The notes under the pieces: model-generated
Seen by the model: only the letters and a program-made list of their open reading frames with translations
What the model was told of the DNA's origin: nothing
Database searches by the model: none
Position numbers and translations under genes: made by a program
DNA from: Mycobacterium sp. NAZ190054
Lineage (GTDB): Bacteria > Actinomycetota > Actinomycetes > Mycobacteriales > Mycobacteriaceae
NCBI RefSeq assembly: GCF_001545925.1
Contig: NZ_LMVQ01000334.1
Span: 1-57,626 of the forward strand
DNA length: 57,626 bases
Direction: 5' to 3'
Shown here: positions 54,788 to 57,626 of the stretch, piece by piece
Numbering within the stretch: the first letter of the stretch is position 1
How the letters are laid out: each line of letters opens with the position of its first letter

Positions 54788-54835
54788 TCCACGTATTGCC
54801 GCCCAAGTCGACCCGTCGCAGTGTCCGCGGCCGGA

Positions 54836-55300
54836 TTAGTGGGTCTGCCGCGCCGACCCCGCCGATGATTGCCTGACGCTGTTGACGATGTTGGCGTCGT
54901 CGGTGTCGGGGAGGTCATGGCGGACCACGCGTACCCGTCCTTGAGGTAGACAGGCCATGTAGCCGTGGCGCATGCCATAGAGCTCCCACGCTGTCTGTTC
55001 AGCGTCGGGATCGACATCGATGCGATGTCCGCGCGAGAAGCTCAGGTGTAGCCCTCCATCGTCGCTGGACCAGGCCTGGGTGCACAGTGCGCCGGCGAGG
55101 TTCAGCAGCGGGCGTTCGTGGGTCGCGATCCTGAGGGGGTCAATACGCACCGCCTCGATGGGGTAGGTGCCGACGGCAGGAAGCGTCAATAGTAGGGGGC
55201 AGGAGATGACGATTTCGTTGTAATCATCGAAATCCAGAACCAGGCCGCCGTGCAGCGAGAGGCGTTGTACGACAAGGTTTTCGATCCATTGGGTGTACAT
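54836..55300 (-). CDS. DUF6188-like protein
   Basis: A 154-residue protein starting MYTQWIENLVVQRLSLHGGL. Features: LDFDDYNEIVISCPLLLTLP, an ALCTQAWSSDDGGLHLSFSR-GHRIDV segment and AWELYGMRHGYMACLPQGRV near the C-terminus, which I associate with the mycobacterial DUF6188 family. Probably cytoplasmic, function unknown. The TetR-type operator at 55358-55382 lies 58-82 bp upstream of the start. Confidence 0.7.
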   Translation of the reverse strand: MYTQWIENLVVQRLSLHGGLVLDFDDYNEIVISCPLLLTLPAVGTYPIEAVRIDPLRIATHERPLLNLAGALCTQAWSSDDGGLHLSFSRGHRIDVDPDAEQTAWELYGMRHGYMACLPQGRVRVVRHDLPDTDDANIVNSVRQSSAGSARQTH

Positions 55301-55357
55301 GGCAGTCTCTTTTCGACGCATCGTTGAGCCGTATCCCCAAAGAGTACGCCAAGTATC

Positions 55358-55382
55358 GCTGCGATACCAGCAGTATCGTTAC
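55358..55382 (-). promoter_or_regulatory. second copy of the mmpL-type operator
   Basis: gctgcgatac-cagca-gtatcgttac has the same GCGATAC-N5-GTATCG(C/T)TAC layout as the mmpL operator. Overlapping it, gtatcgc-t-gcgatac (55353-55367) is a further palindrome. It overlaps the last codons of the tetR at 55379. Confidence 0.65.
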
Positions 55383-56050
55383 CGGTAGACGGCTGGCCTA
55401 GCAGCGCTGGTCACGACGCGCCTGGTGGCTCGGTCAATGCGGTCGCGGGTGTCGGCGGCTGTCGCGCGGTGGCCGCTGAAGGCCACGAGGTTGGCCAGCC
55501 AGATGTCGGAGATGATCCCAGCCACGTGCAGATCGGTAGGAGTGGGCTCGCCGCCCCTGAGCGTGCGGGCCAGCAGGATCTGGATCTCATCGGCCGCGCG
55601 GTCGAGTTCCGCGGCGGCGCGGGTATCTGCGACTGCGAAGGCCCGTGTCATGGCCGTCGTCAGCCATGGGTCGCGCTGCCAGCGGTCATGCAGATGTGCG
55701 GTGAGCCGTTCGAGCCGTTCCAGCGGTGTGCCCTCACCACTCGCCCAGTCCCCGGCCGAGTCGAGTCGACGGAACTCGCGCGTCAGCGCTGCCACCAGCA
55801 AGTGGGTTTTCGCCGGGAAATAGCGGTAAAGCGTGCCGACGGCGATGCCGACCCGCTCGGCAACTGTCCGCATCTGAACCGCCTCGTAACCACCCGCCGC
55901 GGCCACGACCAAAGCTGCATCAAGAATGGTCTCCCGGCGCCGTGCGGACGCGCGTGAACGCGACGCGTTAGCGGCTCGCTTCTCTGCAGCGACCGAGTTC
56001 GCTTCCGAAGGCGGGGTTTTCCCGTGGCTGCGCGCCTGAGGGACAGTCAT
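55379..56050 (-). CDS. TetR family regulator in the paaI operon
   Basis: A 223-residue TetR protein. A basic N-terminus (KRAANASRSRASARRRETIL) precedes the HTH EAVQMRTVAERVGIAVGTLY-RYFPAK. It resembles KstR-type regulators of lipid and steroid catabolism in the N-terminal region. The start overlaps the thioesterase stop by ATGA. It is the natural candidate to bind the shared operator at mmpL, the DUF6188-like gene and its own operon. Confidence 0.85.
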   Translation of the reverse strand: MTVPQARSHGKTPPSEANSVAAEKRAANASRSRASARRRETILDAALVVAAAGGYEAVQMRTVAERVGIAVGTLYRYFPAKTHLLVAALTREFRRLDSAGDWASGEGTPLERLERLTAHLHDRWQRDPWLTTAMTRAFAVADTRAAAELDRAADEIQILLARTLRGGEPTPTDLHVAGIISDIWLANLVAFSGHRATAADTRDRIDRATRRVVTSAARPAVYR

Positions 56051-56559
56051 GACGGCTCCGGGTCGAGGCCGCCGCGGCGCGAGAACTGCTCCAGAAGATC
56101 GCCGAAAGCGCTGACATCGCCGTGTGCGGCGAAGTGCTCAGGGCTGACGACAATGAACACTGCACTGGCGGTGAAGCGGGCGATCCCACCCTCACCCGTG
56201 CCTGTCGCCGTGACATGCAGCGCCCGCCCTTCACGAGAGACGATGTGGGCAGTAATCCGGTGGGTCTGATGCAGCGGCACCGGCCGCAAATATTCGACCG
56301 TCAGGGTGCGGGTCACCGCCGGGGTTCCGGCGATCCACAACGTGAAGCCCAGGACGTCATCACATGCCGCGGCCACTGCCCCGCCATGGGCCAGGCCCGG
56401 GGCCCCGATATGGCGCTCATCGAACGTCACATCGGTGTACACCGCGTCGCCGCTACGATGCACCACCAACCGCAGTCCGTGGGGGTTGTCCGGGCCGCAA
56501 CCCATGCATGTCGTGGTGTGCGAGGGCAGCCGCTCGGGCGGCAACAGGCTTTCGGGCAC
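56047..56559 (-). CDS. PaaI-like hotdog thioesterase
   Basis: A 170-residue hotdog protein: CMGCGPDNPHGLRLVVHRSG at the N-terminus (the CxxCGxxNPxGL motif of acyl-CoA thioesterases), GAPGLAHGGAVAAACDDVLG catalytic helix, TRTLTVEYLRPVP, and the tail EHFAAHGDVSAFGDLLEQF. GTG 56559 has GGAGG 6 nt upstream; GTG 56565 two codons earlier is an alternative. First gene of a two-gene unit with tetR. Confidence 0.82.
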   Translation of the reverse strand: MPESLLPPERLPSHTTTCMGCGPDNPHGLRLVVHRSGDAVYTDVTFDERHIGAPGLAHGGAVAAACDDVLGFTLWIAGTPAVTRTLTVEYLRPVPLHQTHRITAHIVSREGRALHVTATGTGEGGIARFTASAVFIVVSPEHFAAHGDVSAFGDLLEQFSRRGGLDPEPS

Positions 56560-56571
56560 CGTCACCCTCCA

Positions 56572-56597
56572 ATACGATCGGTTTCGCTGCGCTACCG
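56572..56597 (-). promoter_or_regulatory. degenerate third copy of the mmpL-type operator
   Basis: atacgatcggtttcgctgcg followed by ctaccg aligns with atactatcggtatcgctacg-ctaccg at mmpL with four mismatches in 26 positions. It sits directly upstream of the thioesterase-tetR unit and in the region divergent to the tetR at 56662. Confidence 0.55.
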
Positions 56598-56661
56598 TTA
56601 GTACCACACTGCTAGACTGCCGTGACAGCATCGCGTGAAGATCGACCGCCGAGGTGAACGA

Positions 56662-57354
56662 GTGAGCGACAGTCAGGCAGTGCCCGTCCCTGACGACGAC
56701 GTGGACCCTCGGCTCATCCGGTCACGCACCCGGCTGCTGGATGCTGCGGCAACGCTACTGAGCACCGGTGGGGTGGAAGCGGTCACTATCGATGCCGTCA
56801 CCAAAGCATCCAAAGTGGCCCGAACCACGCTGTACCGCCACTTCCACAGTTCGTCGCATTTACTGGCAGCCACGTTCGAACGCCTACTTCCACAAGTGAC
56901 CACTCCGGCACCGACCAGCGGACCCCTCCGTGAGCAGCTGATCGAATTGCTCAGCCGCCAAGCCGCCCTTTTCAACGACGCACCGCTGCATGTCACGACA
57001 CTCGCGTGGCTCTCATTGGGGCCCACCGGCTCCAATGCCCAAGCGGAAGACCGCCACACATCCGGGGCGCTACGGACCCGAGTTGTCGATCAATATCGTC
57101 AACCATTTGACGCCGTACTCACCAGCCCAAAAGCTCAAGCCGAACTCAACGACTTCGACCAGGAACTGGCGCTTTGCCAACTCGTCGGACCACTCGCCTT
57201 CGCCCGAATGACCGGGCTTCGCACTATCACTCACAATGACTGCGCGAACATCGTCGATGACTTTCTCGCCGCCCACCGCAACACCGACAGCGACGCCATA
57301 AAATCGAACATCGCCACCAAGAAGACGGGCCGCCCGGCGCGCTCAGCTCGCTAG
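56662..57354 (+). CDS. TetR family regulator
   Basis: A 230-residue TetR protein; HTH at about 38-70 (AVTIDAVTKASKVARTTLYR-HFHSSSHLLA). The GTG at 56662 has GAGGTG 5 nt upstream; an in-frame GTG at 56635 would add nine residues. The C-terminus is basic (KKTGRPARSAR). Divergent from the paaI-tetR pair, so the intergenic operator region may serve both regulators. Confidence 0.82.
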   Translation: MSDSQAVPVPDDDVDPRLIRSRTRLLDAAATLLSTGGVEAVTIDAVTKASKVARTTLYRHFHSSSHLLAATFERLLPQVTTPAPTSGPLREQLIELLSRQAALFNDAPLHVTTLAWLSLGPTGSNAQAEDRHTSGALRTRVVDQYRQPFDAVLTSPKAQAELNDFDQELALCQLVGPLAFARMTGLRTITHNDCANIVDDFLAAHRNTDSDAIKSNIATKKTGRPARSAR

Positions 57355-57497
57355 GCACAACGAAATCACAATGTCGAGCCGGCTGGTCTTCGGGCCCTTT
57401 TCGCCTCTCGCAAATCGCGTCGGTGATGGCATCGAAGGACCATTCGTCGCCATCATCGGCGAGGCCGTACGCTGGTTTCCGTTCCACAGCGAGGTGC

Positions 57498-57626
57498 GGG
57501 GGTCTGTCTGAATAACGGTGGATCTGGTCTTGGTCTGACACGCCGGGCGTGAGCTTGGCGGGAAGGACTGACGATGTCAGAAACACTCGACTCCATGGCA
57601 ACCGATGTGGATCAACGCCAGCTCGC
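57498..57626 (+). mobile_element. left end of an IS256-type insertion sequence (truncated by window edge)
   Basis: From about 57498 the sequence ggggtctgtctgaataacgg looks like the terminal repeat of mycobacterial IS256-family elements. It is followed by a leader with GGGAAGGA and an ATG at 57570 opening MSETLDSMATDVDQRQLA, which fits a transposase N-terminus. The remaining transposase and right end are outside the window. The 143 bp between the tetR stop and this end show no clear gene. Confidence 0.5.

Noticed and set aside
57227..57601. Minus-strand frame (AVERKPAYGLADDGDEWSF...) as a gene cut by the IS element
   Set aside because: Part of it has plausible codon use, but it runs deep into the antisense of the tetR gene without a stop and resembles no family I know.

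Overview
The window is a high-GC actinobacterial chromosome segment, almost certainly from a rapidly growing Mycobacterium (Mycolicibacterium). The evidence is gene order: tetR-mfd-mazG ... lpqU-eno-ftsB-DUF501-ppx ... kdpED follows M. tuberculosis Rv1019-Rv1028c. UsfY, EphG, the PAC2 protein beside metH and many GTG or leaderless starts fit too. No rRNA, CRISPR array or intact integrase was seen.

Region 1 (1-21.4 kb) is housekeeping: the 5' end of metH, a PAC2 gene, an SDR/PucR deletion chimera, the tetR-mfd-mazG operon, an EfeUOB iron-uptake operon with an IdeR-like box, lpqU, eno, ftsB-DUF501-ppx, a propionyl-CoA-synthetase-type ligase and an epoxide-hydrolase-like gene. Region 2 (21.5-29.2 kb) is a kdpFABCDE operon whose kdpB is inactivated by loss of the phosphorylated Asp and by an internal deletion with frameshift. 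Region 3 (29.3-38.5 kb) is a stress cluster of small membrane proteins, SDR, flavin reductase, hemerythrin-like protein, zinc alcohol dehydrogenase, topoisomerase IB, DUF7218, flavodoxin-like protein and UsfY. At least seven promoters here match the SigF pattern (GGTTT-N15/16-GGGTA). Topoisomerase IB carries a nonsense codon and the hemerythrin has lost its domain core.

Region 4 (38.5-44.7 kb) starts at the 5' half of a tRNA-Leu(UAA), probably an integration scar, and is a compact defence island. It holds an anti-phage dCTP deaminase (AvcD type) with a small downstream gene. Next comes a three-gene ubiquitin-like conjugation operon (multiubiquitin-family Ubl, E2-like/E1 fusion, DUF6527 zinc protein). 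Divergent from it is a HigB-like toxin gene followed by an XRE-ImmA/IrrE metallopeptidase gene. Two copies of a palindromic operator sit between the divergent transcripts, so the XRE-ImmA protein may control both. This is the best candidate for an undescribed system.

Region 5 (45-57.6 kb) is an accessory metabolic segment: an MmpL/RND exporter, four TetR regulators, two hydrolases, two hotdog thioesterases plus a fragment of a third, a P450, an F420/FMN LLM oxidoreductase and a DUF6188-like gene. One operator type (GCGATAC-N5-GTATCG core) recurs in front of mmpL, the DUF6188-like gene and, in degenerate form, the paaI-tetR operon. The window ends in what looks like the left end of an IS256-type element.

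Several genes carry independent lesions (SDR/PucR, kdpB, hemerythrin, topoisomerase IB, possibly a small ORF beside metH). This is either unusual gene decay or an assembly problem and should be checked against reads.
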